Shown here: in pieces, positions 42,374-53,829 of the stretch
How positions within the stretch are numbered: position 1 is the stretch's first letter
Layout: every line of letters begins with the position of its first letter
From: Bubalus kerabau
Lineage: Eukaryota; Chordata; Mammalia; Artiodactyla; Bovidae
Direction of reading: 5' to 3'
NCBI RefSeq assembly: GCF_029407905.1
Contig: NC_073627.1
Coordinates: 139,389,697-139,453,696 of the forward strand
DNA length: 64,000 nucleotides
The notes under the pieces: model-generated
Seen by the model: the letters and a program-made list of their open reading frames with translations, nothing else
Databases searched by the model: none
What the model was told of the DNA's origin: nothing
Position numbers and translations under genes: made by a program

Positions 42374-42651
42374 CAGTTCAGTTCAGTTGCTCAGTCATGT
42401 CAGATTCTTTGCGACCCCATGGACTGCAACGTGCCAGGTCCCCCTGTCCATCATCAACTGCCAGAGCTTGCTCAAACTCATGTCCATCAAGTCAGTGATG
42501 CCATCCAACCATCTCGTCAGTGGACAACAGAGGATGAGATGGTTGGATGGCGTCACCAACTCAATGGACATGAGTTTGGGTAAACTTCAGGAGTTGGTGA
42601 TGGACAGGGAGGCCTGGCGTGCTGCAGTTCATGGGGTCACAAAGAGTTGGA
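42374..42651. repeat. Inverted repeat made of two BovB 3' ends
   Basis: Positions 42374-42518 are antisense BovB 3' end (cagttcagttcagttgctca to atgccatccaaccatctcgt). From 42525 to 42651 the same BovB region reads in sense (gatgagatggttggatggcg to ggtcacaaagagttgga). The arms pair over about 118 bases with a 14-base loop around 42519-42532. Confidence 0.9.
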
Positions 42652-42677
42652 CAAATGAATTTTTGGCCAACCCAATA
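42652..42677 (+). mobile_element. Mariner terminal inverted repeat remnant
   Basis: The sequence aatttttggccaacccaata matches the end of the bovine mariner family (whose other end begins ttgggttggccaaaaa). No other mariner sequence is visible next to it. Confidence 0.45.
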
Positions 42678-44203
42678 ATTTTGTTATTTGCTATATATAC
42701 GTATGAGCCATGAGGAACAACATAAGACAAGAAGAACACATGCTTGAACTACCTGGAACTGAGCATTCCTCTTCCAGGGCTTGTCAGAGGTTACAGAACA
42801 TGTTAAAGAAGACAGTAAATGCTATCTGATCTACCTGTACAACCAATGTTCAAATGTACTCAGTAGCTTCAATAATAATACAGTTGTCCAGCCCTACCTG
42901 CCCACTTGTATCTCATAACTAAGCTGGCTATTTCTGGCTGTTAGAGAATATTTTCTTATATTCAAATAACCTGTGTCTCCTTCTGACTTCTACTCCATTG
43001 GTTTCAGCTGTACTCCTTGGAGTAAGACAGAATTTACCAGCTCCATCCTCCACATGGTATCTTTGAATATTTTAAAAGATTTTAGAAGTCACCCATGTAA
43101 ATCTTCTGTTCCCCATTCTGAGATAAGGGGTAATCCAAATTCCTTCAGAAAATTTATAAAATTAGTTTTTTTTAATTTTTTAAAGTTCCTTTCTTTCAAA
43201 ACATCATCCAGTTCTTTCATGCTCCTCTTCAAGCATAAGCACAGAATTAGATACAACCCTCATCCTCAGGTGTCGATGTCTGTGTCTCCTGAGAGCAACA
43301 AGAGTAAGTCTGTCTGTGTTTCAGATACAGCATCTCAATCCCATTTCTCCGTTCTCCAGCTCCATCACGCTGCCTCCAACATCTTGCTCCATTTACAACT
43401 GCACACTTTTTCAGAGCTGATGTTATTTTCTCTTCCCTAGGTGATTGCAACTCACCCTACTTGGAAAGAGCCTCTCTCTCCTTTCATGGAATTTCAGTGT
43501 TCTAGTTTCAGTACCTTATCTTTCTTCTTGGTGGAAAAAAGAACTCCAATTCTTCCAGTAAACCTAGGGTGAAAGGTGTTTGCCAAGTCTTCTGAGTGCA
43601 ATGACTAACTTTTAGTTTACATACACATCGCTGGTAATTGTTTACCACAAGAAGACAAGTATGCCATATCTCCTGAAGGCCACTGAAAGCTCCCTTGTTT
43701 TACCATTGCTAGCAACACGCTAGGACTTTTTCAAAACTAGGACCTGCCCACAATGCCCATACTGATCCTCAATGACATGTCTCAGTACTGGCTGCATCAG
43801 AATTACCTGTGCAATTTCTTAAATGTCCTTTTTAAAATGGCCCCTCTCCCAAGGATTCTGACTCAGTGTCTTAATTGTTATTGCTGTTGTTGATGTGGAT
43901 GTTATTTTTGGGCTCATAGGTGATTTTTCTATCTAAGGCTTGAGTTGAGAACAATGCTCGAGGCTCTGAAGTTTTGCTCAATCTATTAGTTATGAGATAT
44001 GGGCAAGCTGCTTAAAGAATGTGAACTTCAGTTTTTCACCTATGAAATGAAATATAAATAATGCATATTCCATAGGTTCTTAATATAATGCATGTAAAAC
44101 ATTTAGCACCATATTTGATGTAAAATTTATACTTGATTCATGGTTGCTACCTAGGCAAATCCGACTATGCAAATAAATGCCTATTTACCTTTTTGGTCTA
44201 TCT
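42678..44203. other. Unassigned DNA, no gene seen
   Basis: No confident repeat or exon. The 155-codon frame at 42973-43440 has low-complexity, serine-rich composition and no recognisable domain. Confidence 0.4.
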
Positions 44204-44216
44204 TTACCACTTCCCT

Positions 44217-44412
44217 GGACTTCCCTTGTGGCTCAGATGGTAAAGAATCCGCCTGCAATGTAGGAGACCTGGGTTTGATCCCTGGGTTGGGAAGATCCCC
44301 TGGAGAAGGGAAAGGCTACCCACTTCAGTATACTGGCCTGGAGAATTCCACGGACTGTATAGTCCACGGGGTCTCAAAGAGTCGGACGTGACCGAGTGAC
44401 TTTCACTTTCAC
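44217..44412 (+). mobile_element. Bov-tA SINE, sense, with perfect 13-bp duplication
   Basis: Starts ggacttcccttgtggctcag and ends gtgactttcactttcac. The flanks ttaccacttccct at 44204-44216 and 44413-44425 are identical. Confidence 0.97.
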
Positions 44413-44425
44413 TTACCACTTCCCT

Positions 44426-45411
44426 ATTCAAAGACAGAGTTAAAGGCTCCCAAATCTAGGTGCTAAGCACTTCACACAACCTCAGTTGTAAAGACCCAGC
44501 AATGAAATATTCCTCTGAACTTTTTATCAAAGCAGTATTCCTGAAGTCTTTAGCTCTGACAAATTTTTTAATAACTATTCAAGCTTATTTATTTGTGATC
44601 TTTACCAAAAACTCATAGTAGATTATACAAAACAACCAATTAAAAATCATTGTAAAATATCCTTCACTTAGGGACACAAACTAATAGCTAAAGAATGAAA
44701 TTTTATTAAAACATAACCTGTAAGATGCTTTGAAATTTTCATTTCTTTTAGGTGGTTTTTCTTTTTGTTTCTTTATTTAAAAGCACAAAAAAGAAGAAGA
44801 AAGACCTCTATATTCTAATTGCAAATCCATCATATAAATTATTGGCAGATTCACTTTTGTTGGATGAGCTAATGTAATTTTCAAAACTCCCTACTGAGCT
44901 AATGTAATTACACTGGGTTCCCATTAACCAGGGTCAGCCTGAGCCGAGTCCCTGCCCCTGACCTAACACAAGCTGGGGTCAATAATGGAAGAAAAGTCTG
45001 GCAGCTGCTCAATAGGGAAAGCATTCCAGTCACCAGACTGTATGCAGAAGAGCAAAGCTGTGTTGGTACTGTTCTCTCATCATTTACAAAATGTCCAAAG
45101 GGGTGTATATAAACATCTCAAAGACAGCAAACTTGTAATACCAGACCTAGAAAACCTCACAGTTTAACTCCCTTTTGCACACATGAGGAAGTTAGAACCT
45201 GTAAGGGAGAAACCACTTACCTTAGGTCCAGATCGTGGCATGATATTTTCAACACACCATAAGATTTCAGATGATTTTCTAGCAAAAATGCAGGTGAGCC
45301 CAGTAAAGGGGGGAGGGGGGAAGGGAGGCAGTTCAAAGTGCCCCACCCATAAAATATGCTACAGAGCTTAAAGATATTTCTTCTATCCTCTCTCCCCCCA
45401 TCAGAAAAAGT
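44426..45411. other. Unassigned DNA, no gene seen
   Basis: Contains a 14-bp direct repeat, gagctaatgtaatt, at 44866 and 44896, and a G-rich run at 45308-45326. No exon or confident transposon. Confidence 0.4.
45308..45326 (+). other. Possible G-quadruplex motif
   Basis: Six Gs, A, seven Gs, AA, then three Gs: enough for four G-triplets with one- or two-base loops. Confidence 0.6.
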
Positions 45412-45422
45412 AAGGAGAATTA

Positions 45423-45633
45423 TGTTGTTGTTTAATTGCTAGGTCACGTCAGACTCTTTGTGACCCCATGGACTATAGCCCACCAGACTCCTCTGTCCTT
45501 GGGATTTTCCAGGCAAGAATACTGGAATGGGTTGCCATGCCCTTCTCCAGGGTACCTTCCTGACACAGGGATCAAACCCACGTCTCCTGCATTGCAGGCA
45601 GATTCTTTATCACTGAGCCACCCAGCAAGCCCC
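45423..45633 (-). mobile_element. Bov-tA SINE, antisense, with perfect 11-bp duplication
   Basis: Contains aattgctaggtcacgtcaga and ggcaagaatactggaatggg, ending cacccagcaagcccc. Flanked by aaggagaatta at 45412-45422 and 45634-45644. Confidence 0.97.
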
Positions 45634-45644
45634 AAGGAGAATTA

Positions 45645-47267
45645 AAAGCAACTTAAAATTAAGACTTATTTGCAATGGTTTTCAATTGATTAAAATGTTT
45701 ACTTTTTTCCTGAGTTACTTATAATGAATTGTGCAGTGTTGTTTTTTCTCCTGTCTCTCGGGAACAGAAAAGGATTCCACACTAGGGAAATAAATTTGCT
45801 CCTAAACCAAGAAGGGCAAACCTTGATTCCAAGCTTCTGTGAATGAAGAAGCTTTGTCCAAAAACGTCTTTACAAAAATGATTTGCATTGACAGGTAAAG
45901 CATGTAAAACACCCCAGGGACATTTTGAATAGCTTACTCTCCATGTGTATCACATTCATATCTGTGGCTTAGCACTCAATACACCAAAATAATTTCTTTC
46001 ATATCTCCCTTTTTCTCCTCCTCTGCTCCTACTGTTACGCTTTCTTTTTTCTTCCCACACCTCTCCCTCATATCTCTTTGTGTGTGTTTTTCTCCCTCTC
46101 CATCACAAAATCACTCCCAGTTTTGTCTTAGATTGCTAATATAAACCTAGCTGTAAGTCAATCTCATACCTAATTCATTTACAAGAGACATAAACACAAA
46201 AAATATGTATTAAAATTGAATTAAAAAAACTGAAGAATGGTATATTTTTGATGCATTTAAAGCCATAAAAATTGATGAAAGAGTATTGGACTTAGAGGGA
46301 ATTATTCTCACCAAAGAAATCCCCCAGTGGCAAAAAGCCTGGATAACTAATATGTGATTAATGAACCAAAAATTCATCTTAAAATTCATCAATCAAAAAG
46401 AATTGATTTTGATAAAATTAACTTTCTAAAATAAAAATGAAAATGGGAAAATTGGAAATGGTTTAACTGCTCTTTTAAAAAAGAAGCCACAAAATTAAAT
46501 TGATTTAATATCATTTACTACTGTCTTAGAATATTATCTGCGTCATAATGGCAACTAAAATGTTTGCATTAAAATGGTGAAGTCAAAATATTCTGTACCC
46601 CATGAGCAAATGCCAATAATGATAAAAGGTTTAAGACTGGTCTAAGAGTAAGTCCACAGCTTCTATCATAGTAGATAATATCTTTATCTTCAATAATAAG
46701 TATGTTCAAGCTTTTTAAAGTGCCAGAAACCTGCTGTTCTCCAGAAGCTGGTGCCTAGCTCTTAATGAAAGATTTCAGTCATGACTGATGTACACAGGCA
46801 GGTCCATAGATTACAGTACATAATTTAGCCTTACAAATTTTAGACATCCCTTATAAATTGAAACTTCCTCTATACTGTGGTTAATGCCGGTGTTTCAGCA
46901 TTCTGTCTGGCTTTTCACTGAGTTCTTAAGAAAGCATTTTCCCAAAATCATTTTCCCATTTGATCAAAGCAACAATGAAAATAGAAGAACCTACATCTGT
47001 AAGGAGATATATAGGAATGAATTGACTGCTGTCTCTCCTGAGCTATTGCTGTTATGGAAAATGGCTTAAGTACACAGACAGTTGATTCATGTGGTGAGTG
47101 TGCGCATGTATGTAAATAAATATATATATGTGTATTATATTTAAACATGAGAACATATATAGAGAATATTATACATATAAATATGTATATATATAATGCA
47201 CATTTTAATCTCTTGCAAACTATTGCAAATAAACCTCAATTTGAAGTTGTTTATAATTCTCCTTGCG
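45645..47267. other. Unassigned AT-rich DNA, no gene seen
   Basis: No confident repeat or exon. TA/TG-rich sequence lies at about 47110-47200. Confidence 0.4.
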
Positions 47268-47466
47268 GCTTCCCTGGTGGCTTAGTTGGTAAAGAATCTG
47301 CCTGCAGTGCAGGAGACCCAGGTTCAATCCCTGGATGGGGAAGATCCCCTGAGAAAGAAATGGCAGCCCACTCCAGTATTCTTGCCTAGAAAATCTCATG
47401 GATAGAGGAGCTTGGTGGGTTACAGTCCATGAGGTCACAAAGAATCTGATACGACTTAATGACTAA
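47268..47466 (+). mobile_element. Bov-tA SINE, sense
   Basis: Starts ggcttccctggtggcttagt and contains ggaagatcccctgagaaaga and tggtgggttacagtccatga. Confidence 0.92.
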
Positions 47467-47554
47467 ACCATCATAATGCACAATATATATAACTGACATA
47501 TACATAGTTTTGTACAAATATACACACTTTGCAGTGGGAGAGGGGGCTTTCCAG

Positions 47555-48904
47555 TGTGAAATAAAATTCATATTTTATGGCAAGACAAGAAAAAAATTGG
47601 CATTGTGTAAAATCTCATCAACCAAACCTCCCCATGGGCAGAAATACCTGCTCAACCAGAAATAGCAATATTCTCCCAGCACCAACAAGACAGCTCCTTC
47701 AAAAATAGCATTCCTTCCTGATCTGATAAGACACCATAATGACCTCCACTTTGTACCTACAAACCTTGGTTGTGCAAACTATCTAAGTCATTTGTCTCAA
47801 AAATTTATACAACTGAGCTTTTTTACCTTAAACAGGGGGAAACAGTTCTCAGAGCTTTCTGAGAGGTGATTCCTGGATTCTAATCCACAATTTGGCTTGA
47901 ATAAAATTTTCCATTTCTTTTTTTTTTTTTTTAAACTTTACAATATTGTATTAGTTTTGCCAAATATCAAAATGAATCCGCCACAGGTATACCTGTGTTC
48001 CCCATCCTGAACTCTCCTCCCTCCTCCCTCCCCATACCCTCCCTCTGGGTCGTCCCAAGCACCAGCCCCAAGCATCCAGTATCGTGCATCGAACGTGGAC
48101 TGGCGACTCGTTTCATACATGATATTATATATGTTTCAATGCCATTCTCCCAAATCTCCCCACCCTCTCCCTCTCCCACAGAGTCCATAAGACTGATCTA
48201 TACATCAGTGCCTCTTTTGCTGTCTCGTACACAGGGTTATTGTTACCATCTTTCTAAATTCCATATATATGCGTTAGTATACTGTATTGGTGTTTTTCTT
48301 TCTGGCTTACTTCACTCTGTATAATAGGTTCCAGTTTCATCCACCTCATTAGAACTGATTCAATATTGGAAATAAAAGCAAAAATAAACAAATGGGACCT
48401 AATTAAACTTAAAAGCTTCTGCACAACAAAGGAAACTATTAGCAAGGTGAAAAGGCAGCCTTCAGAATGGGAGAATATAATAGCAAATGAAGCAACTGAC
48501 AAACAACTAATCTCAAAAATATACAAGCAACTCCTACAGCTCAACTCCAGAAAAATAAATGACCCAATCAAAAAATGGGCCAAAGAACTAAATAGACATT
48601 TCTCCCAAGAAGACATCCAGATGGCTAACAAACACATGAAAAGATACTCAACATCACTCATTATCAGAGAAATGCAAATCAAAACCACTATGAGGTACCA
48701 TTTCACGCCAGTCAGAATGGCTGCGATCCAAAAGTCTACAAGCAATAAATGCTGGAGAGGGTGTGGAGAAAAGGGAACCCTCTTGCACTGTTGGTGGGAA
48801 TGCAAACTAGTACAGCCACTATGGAGAACAGTGTGGAGATTCCTTAAAAAACTGGAAATTTTCCATTTCTTTCTTAGATCAATTGATTAATTTTTTCCTC
48901 GACA
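47555..48904 (+). mobile_element. Solo LTR, ERV1-like, split by an L1
   Basis: With the L1 removed, about 400 bp remain that begin TGTGAAATAAAATTC and end TCGACA. A 4-bp duplication, ccag, is present at 47551-47554 and 48905-48908; four bases is typical of ERV1. A TATA-like tttatac (47804) and AATAAA (47900) lie in the right order. There is no internal region. The class assignment rests on these features rather than on a library match. Confidence 0.65.
47921..48855 (-). mobile_element. Twin-primed bovine L1, antisense 3' end with inverted 5' part
   Basis: Positions 47921-48364 are antisense L1 3' UTR and ORF2 end; 48365-48855 are sense ORF2 from further upstream. Compared with the L1 at 5275-7527, the inverted piece matches about 6351-6839 and the rest about 7062-7520, so about 220 bp is missing at the inversion joint. 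A 17-bp duplication, aaattttccatttcttt, lies at 47904-47920 and 48856-48872. The sense piece keeps an open ORF2 segment with the C-terminal cysteine motif. Confidence 0.96.
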
Positions 48905-49719
48905 CCAGGCAGGGGTAGCAGCATGTTCCAAGTTTCTTTGGTTAAAAAGCAATAAGCTCAAATGGGCTCCAAGTGATGCTAAGTTTCTGGACTGTGGAAG
49001 ACGAAGTTGGTGACTTCTACGTCCCTAAGTGAACTAATGGGTCTCAATGAATAACTTACTAGTTATCTTTCCTTCCACTTTTATAAGCTCAAAGCCTAAC
49101 CTAAAAGCAACTACTTTACCCTAGGTGAAAATACAATATGGAGAATTTCCTACTCAATTATGCAAAAGAACCAAAAGCACTAAAGTCACAGACAGCAGAG
49201 GGAGAAATGTGTGAAGATGAATGGCTTAGATTGGGAGAGGAAAAAATCCATCCACCCATGAATGGCCCCAGACAAAACCGTCAAAATTAAGAACTTCTTT
49301 CCAGCTGCCTTTAATTTCTGTCTTTGTTAGATTTCCTTTTTCTTTGCTTTTTAGCTCTACCTCAGTGCTCTTAGCCTATCACCAGGGTCAACTTTGTGTT
49401 TGATTTCCAGATTTACATTTTGAAAGTGGGTATTTTCATGCTGGAGTATTTAGAAGGTTACTAATAGCTACAATTTGCTTTAAAATGCATCTAAAACAAG
49501 ATACATTAAAATGGAATGGGGCCTGGGTAGCTGGATAGATGTGTGATAAAACCAGTAGAGTAAAAGGTTAACAGTAGAATCTAGGGATAGGAGGAAAGGT
49601 GTATATACATTGCTGTATCTATGAATACTTTCCTAATAAAATACTGAAGAAACTGTAGACATATTGGACCAAATTTTGCCAGCAGAAGACTCTGCAATTT
49701 TCTTCCTGGGTCATTTTTA
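48905..49719. other. Unassigned DNA, no gene seen
   Basis: No confident repeat or exon. Confidence 0.4.
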
Positions 49720-49880
49720 TATGAATCTAGTGTCTTCGATAGCTTGTTTGTTATTTGTTATGACAAGATGTTCCAGTCTCATCCCTTTTATTTCCTGTTT
49801 CCACCTAGAAACAGACAATTCAGTGGAAAATAGTGTTTCAAGACAACAATCAAGGTAAGCTAGGGATACTCACTGAAACT
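49720..49880. repeat. Possible ancient L1M-related repeat
   Basis: Stretches such as ttatgacaagatgttccagt and cagtggaaaatagtgtttca resemble a common ancient mammalian repeat that I believe to be L1M-related. Weak. Confidence 0.3.
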
Positions 49881-50739
49881 GGGCTGGACATTGTTTTATG
49901 GGCCTTTTCAGAGCACAGAGTGGAACTGAGAAGTGGTGCCTTGTGGGACACCATCCCCCCATGAAGTACAAAGCCCCCATGATGTCCCCTGCCAGAAAAG
50001 CTGGTCTCCCGGGCCTCCCTGAGTCACAGAAGAGCAAGCTCAAGTAGCTAATGATTAGGACAATAGAGTCAAAGATCCCATGTCTAATGTACATTTCTGA
50101 GTTGTTTTACAGGTACTATAACTACCACAAGAGGGGAAAAAGCTAACTGATTGATGACCAGACTGCAGCCATGACAAACTCTTCCATTTTGAGCAGTACT
50201 GAGTCTGTGACTAGCACAGTTCCAAAAACTGGCCTTAAGAGAACAGGATTGATATGGTTTTCTATTTCAAAAATGTGAAAGCAGTGAATACATGATTTAT
50301 GTAAAAGGCTGATAAAATTCAACACTGATATTTTTAAAATTTTTAAGCCATTAGCAAAGTAAAGATAAACTGCCTCACCTGATTAAAAAAAATCTATAAT
50401 AATACTATAGGGATTCATAACTAAGAATAAAACTCAATTGCTATACCTGCTACTATTTATTCAATATTGCACTAGAGTACCCAATTTAAGTATAGGTAAG
50501 AAAAATAAATTTAAAATGAGAATGGGATTAACACTGTTGTTCATAATAATGTATACTTACTTTTCAAGCATCAAAATAATTGAAGACAGTTCTGCCCATA
50601 TACATGAACAGGCAAGTACAACTGTCAGCAAAGAGCTACTACAGACACATGTCAAAATCTTCCACTCTAAGAACATGACACCCTATGTCAGCATGAAGAA
50701 GTTACAGAAGACGAACCTTCGTCCATAATCTAATAGAAA
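49881..50739. other. Unassigned DNA, no gene seen
   Basis: No confident repeat or exon. The frame at 50438-50728 has no recognisable domain. Confidence 0.4.
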
Positions 50740-51310
50740 TGGAATGATGTTCTGACAAGTGGGGATTTATAAGACCTCTTTCCAGGATGGAGCTCTCTGC
50801 AGGAGACCCCTTTGTTTTGACAGGAACCTTAAATCAGGCACCCCCATGCTCTATTCATCTCTGGCCCTTGTACACCTTTCGTATCTTCTGATTACACAAT
50901 ATCGTTCCTAAACTATTGGTTCTTTCCATAGATCAAAGAAGTAAAAATGAAAGACCAGTGCTTTACAGATGACCAGATCTCTTTCCTAGCTTTCCCTTCA
51001 GTAATCTCACAAGCACCCTGCATGCAAAAGATAACCTCTAAGGAAAGATCACAAGAAGTCAACAAGCCTGCACCCAGTGAGCGATGGTGATGACTCTGAC
51101 CCCCATCTCAAGGATTAACTGAGACTACTTCCCTTTTTCCCTTTAAAAAATTTCACAGCTGAGCAGAATCTTCGGAGATAGTTTGGGGGGACACTGAGTT
51201 CACCATCTGCCCAGATTGCCAACATTCTGATCAAAAGTTGTTCTCCAACCACTGATTCTTGGGCATTGATTTTTGAGAATGAACAGCAGGACCTGAGTTC
51301 AGTAACAAGA
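50740..51310 (+). mobile_element. Possible old retroviral LTR, unclassified
   Basis: The texture (cctttgttttgacaggaacc, ctttccctttaaaaaatttc, ggacctgagttcagtaaca) resembles ERV1-class LTRs. I could not find matching edges or a target duplication, so this is tentative. Confidence 0.3.
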
Positions 51311-51619
51311 ACTAAAATAGAGATAAGAGGAAAGAGAAGCAGGGAGATTATTTGATAAGATAAGATGCCTCATGATTACATATTCATATTTCCTTTTTAA
51401 ATAAATACTAGAAGAATTTCCTTTACCCAGTCCTATGTTACTTCTGCATTTTTTCCACACTGAGAATCTTAATTCTCAAGGCACAGAACATGACAGAACT
51501 AAAATAACCCACAATTCCTTTTTGCTCTATCCCTCATTATACAAACAACAATCTTTAAAAAGTGATACTAATATAGCAATTTTAATCACTTAAACCAATT
51601 AAAAATTTTGCATATGTTT
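51311..51619. other. Unassigned DNA, no gene seen
   Basis: No confident repeat or exon. Confidence 0.4.
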
Positions 51620-51631
51620 ACTCCATTCTGC

Positions 51632-51901
51632 GGAGAAGGCAATGGCACCCCACTCCAGTACTCTTGCCTGGAAAATCCCATGGATGGAGGAGCCTGGAAG
51701 GCTGCAGTCCATGGGGTCACTGAGGGTCGGACACGACTGAGCGACTTCACTTTCACTTTTCACTTTCATGCATTGGAGAAGGAAAGGGCAACCCACTCCA
51801 GTGTTCTTGCCTGGAGAATCCCAGGGACGGGGGAGCCTGGTGAGCTGCCGTCTATGGGGTCGCACAGAGTCGGACACGACTGAAGTGACTTAGCAGCAGC
51901 A
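51632..51901 (+). mobile_element. BovA2 SINE, sense, with perfect 12-bp duplication
   Basis: Starts ggagaaggcaatggcacccc and ends cttagcagcagca. The flanks actccattctgc at 51620-51631 and 51902-51913 are identical. Confidence 0.97.
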
Positions 51902-51913
51902 ACTCCATTCTGC

Positions 51914-52561
51914 TCCCATTTTTTAAGTAATTTTTTAACAATATCAGAGCATATAGCTGTTACATACTGTTCTCTCTTTTAATCTTCATTTAATCTTATT
52001 TCTATAGGTAACTTCATGCTCGCTCATCATTGACATCGCCCTACTCATTTTCATTTAGAATATTCTCTAGTAGATTCCTCAAGAAAAGCTCATGGAAACA
52101 ATATTTCTTTAGTTCATGCATGTTAATTACAGTTTGTGTCCTTTATAAATGAAAGTCAGTTTCTGTTAAAATCCTTATCTCACATTTTCTTTCCTTGAAT
52201 ATCTTCATTATTCCATTTTCTTTAGGTATGAAAGATCACCATTGAAAAGTCTGATGATAATCTAACTTTTCTCCTTAAACATCTCTTCTATTTAGACATC
52301 CAAAAGATTTTTTTGTTTCTCTTTACAGTAGTTTTACTAGAATAAGTCTTGACATTGGTTATTCTAGATTTATATTTTCAGGTACATGGTATGTTCTTAC
52401 CATTGAGCATCAATAATAATAAGAAATACAAGAGATTGAAGCCCATAAAATTATATTTAAAACTAGGTGTTTATAATCATATAATAAATCAATTGAAAAA
52501 ATAATCAATTAGTCATGTTGGAGGAAAACAGAGAACCAACTCCTTAGCTTGAAAACTGATA
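51914..52561. other. Unassigned AT-rich DNA, no gene seen
   Basis: No confident repeat or exon; possibly antisense L1M in part (ttttctttaggtatgaaaga) but not resolved. Confidence 0.35.
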
Positions 52562-52745
52562 GAGGCCCAGTGGTCAAGACTTGGTCTTCCAATGTAGTAG
52601 ATGTAGGTTCAATCCCTGGTCAATGAGCTAAGATCCCACATGCTTCATGGCCAAAAATCCAAAACATAAACCAGAAGCAATATTGTAACAAATTCAATAA
52701 AGACTTTAAAAATGGTCACATCAAAAAAATCTTTAAAAAAAAAAA
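52562..52745 (+). mobile_element. CHR-type SINE, sense, 5'-truncated
   Basis: Begins inside the head (cccagtggtcaagacttggt), continues ttcaatccctggtcaatgag, and has the same tail as 9323-9500 (caatattgtaacaaattcaa). Confidence 0.85.
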
Positions 52746-52774
52746 TACCCAATAGAGATAATAGAGCAAGATTT

Positions 52775-52885
52775 TCCTGAGAGTTTACTGTGTGCAGCCC
52801 TGGTGAAACTCATTTGATTCTTCCAACAAAACTTTGAGGAATGGACTATTATTTACCCCAATTTATAAATTGTACATTTCTCCTG
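52775..52885 (-). mobile_element. MIR SINE fragment, antisense
   Basis: Contains agtttactgtgtgcagccct, gaaactcatttgattcttcc and actattatttaccccaattt, in antisense MIR order. Confidence 0.6.
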
Positions 52886-53829
52886 AGTTATAGCTTGTTC
52901 CTGAAACTAGTCACTTTTATGAAAGTGACATTTTATTGACTGACTGACACTGAGTTTGACTATGGAGAAGTTTCATAGAAGCCTTGGAAACTTCTCCAAA
53001 CATGCAACGAACATGGCAATAAAGAATACAGGCATCAGTCTGAGAAACAAGAGATGGAAAGGATGGTGGGGAACTTTGGTCTACTTGCAATATTTCTTAC
53101 AGACATTCCCAAAGGTAGTTCCCAATTTCTCTTCCTGAGAAAGTTGCTGTGTCCAGAGAGCAGTCAGAAGGCTGGGGAGGATAAAGACCCACTTCTACAC
53201 CTTCTGCATTGAAGAAGATAGGAATGAGGCTTCTTAATCTGTCCCATAAACTTGCAGAATCAACTGCCTCCGGTATTAACAGAGCCACTGGTATAGCAAA
53301 TCCAGAACCCTAGAGGAGAACAATACTTGCAGTGATGGAGGTTCCCGTTAGAAATGCCAACAGACCAGGTTATTCCACGAAACCCACACTCTACAGAAGA
53401 TGAGTCACAACTTTTTGGCATAAGATACTTCAAGAGAATAGTAACAATTTCTATTAGCTCTGAAACCCAAAAAGAAATCACTGTACTGGGACAAATATCA
53501 AAAAATAATAGACCTTTCCTTACTGAAAGATGAATAAATAGAAAATAACAATGAAATATGAAAAATAAATGTAGCAGCATGAAAGAGAAAAATACAGCAC
53601 ACAAGGCAGAGAAAGAGCATATTTTTTTAATTATTTATTCTAGTAAGCATTGGTTTTATAATCCCAATGAAAGTGAAGAATAACCAAACATAAAGCAAAA
53701 GGTAAAAGATGGTAACAATTAAAATTGAGAAGCCATTATAAGGAAAGAACACAGGGAAACTATGATAAGATTTAAGATGGCATTGGCAGCAATAAAGGAC
53801 AGAATCCATGTTCTGTTGAAGATTAGACT
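52886..53829. other. Unassigned DNA, no gene seen
   Basis: No confident repeat or exon. The minus-strand frame at 53260-53604 lacks a recognisable domain. Confidence 0.4.

Noticed and set aside
42973..43440. 155-codon plus-strand open frame in unassigned DNA
   Set aside because: Ser- and hydrophobic-rich composition, no domain, no splice context or conservation evidence visible; most likely chance.
48254..48805. 183-codon minus-strand open frame
   Set aside because: It crosses the L1 inversion joint and is antisense to the L1 ORF2 fragment on the plus strand; a near-identical antisense frame occurs opposite the L1 at 6526-6789.
49640..49860. Exon-like stretch ending in caaggtaagct (good splice donor)
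   Set aside because: The interval resembles an ancient repeat, the frame has no recognisable protein similarity, and no matching acceptor-bounded exon is evident.
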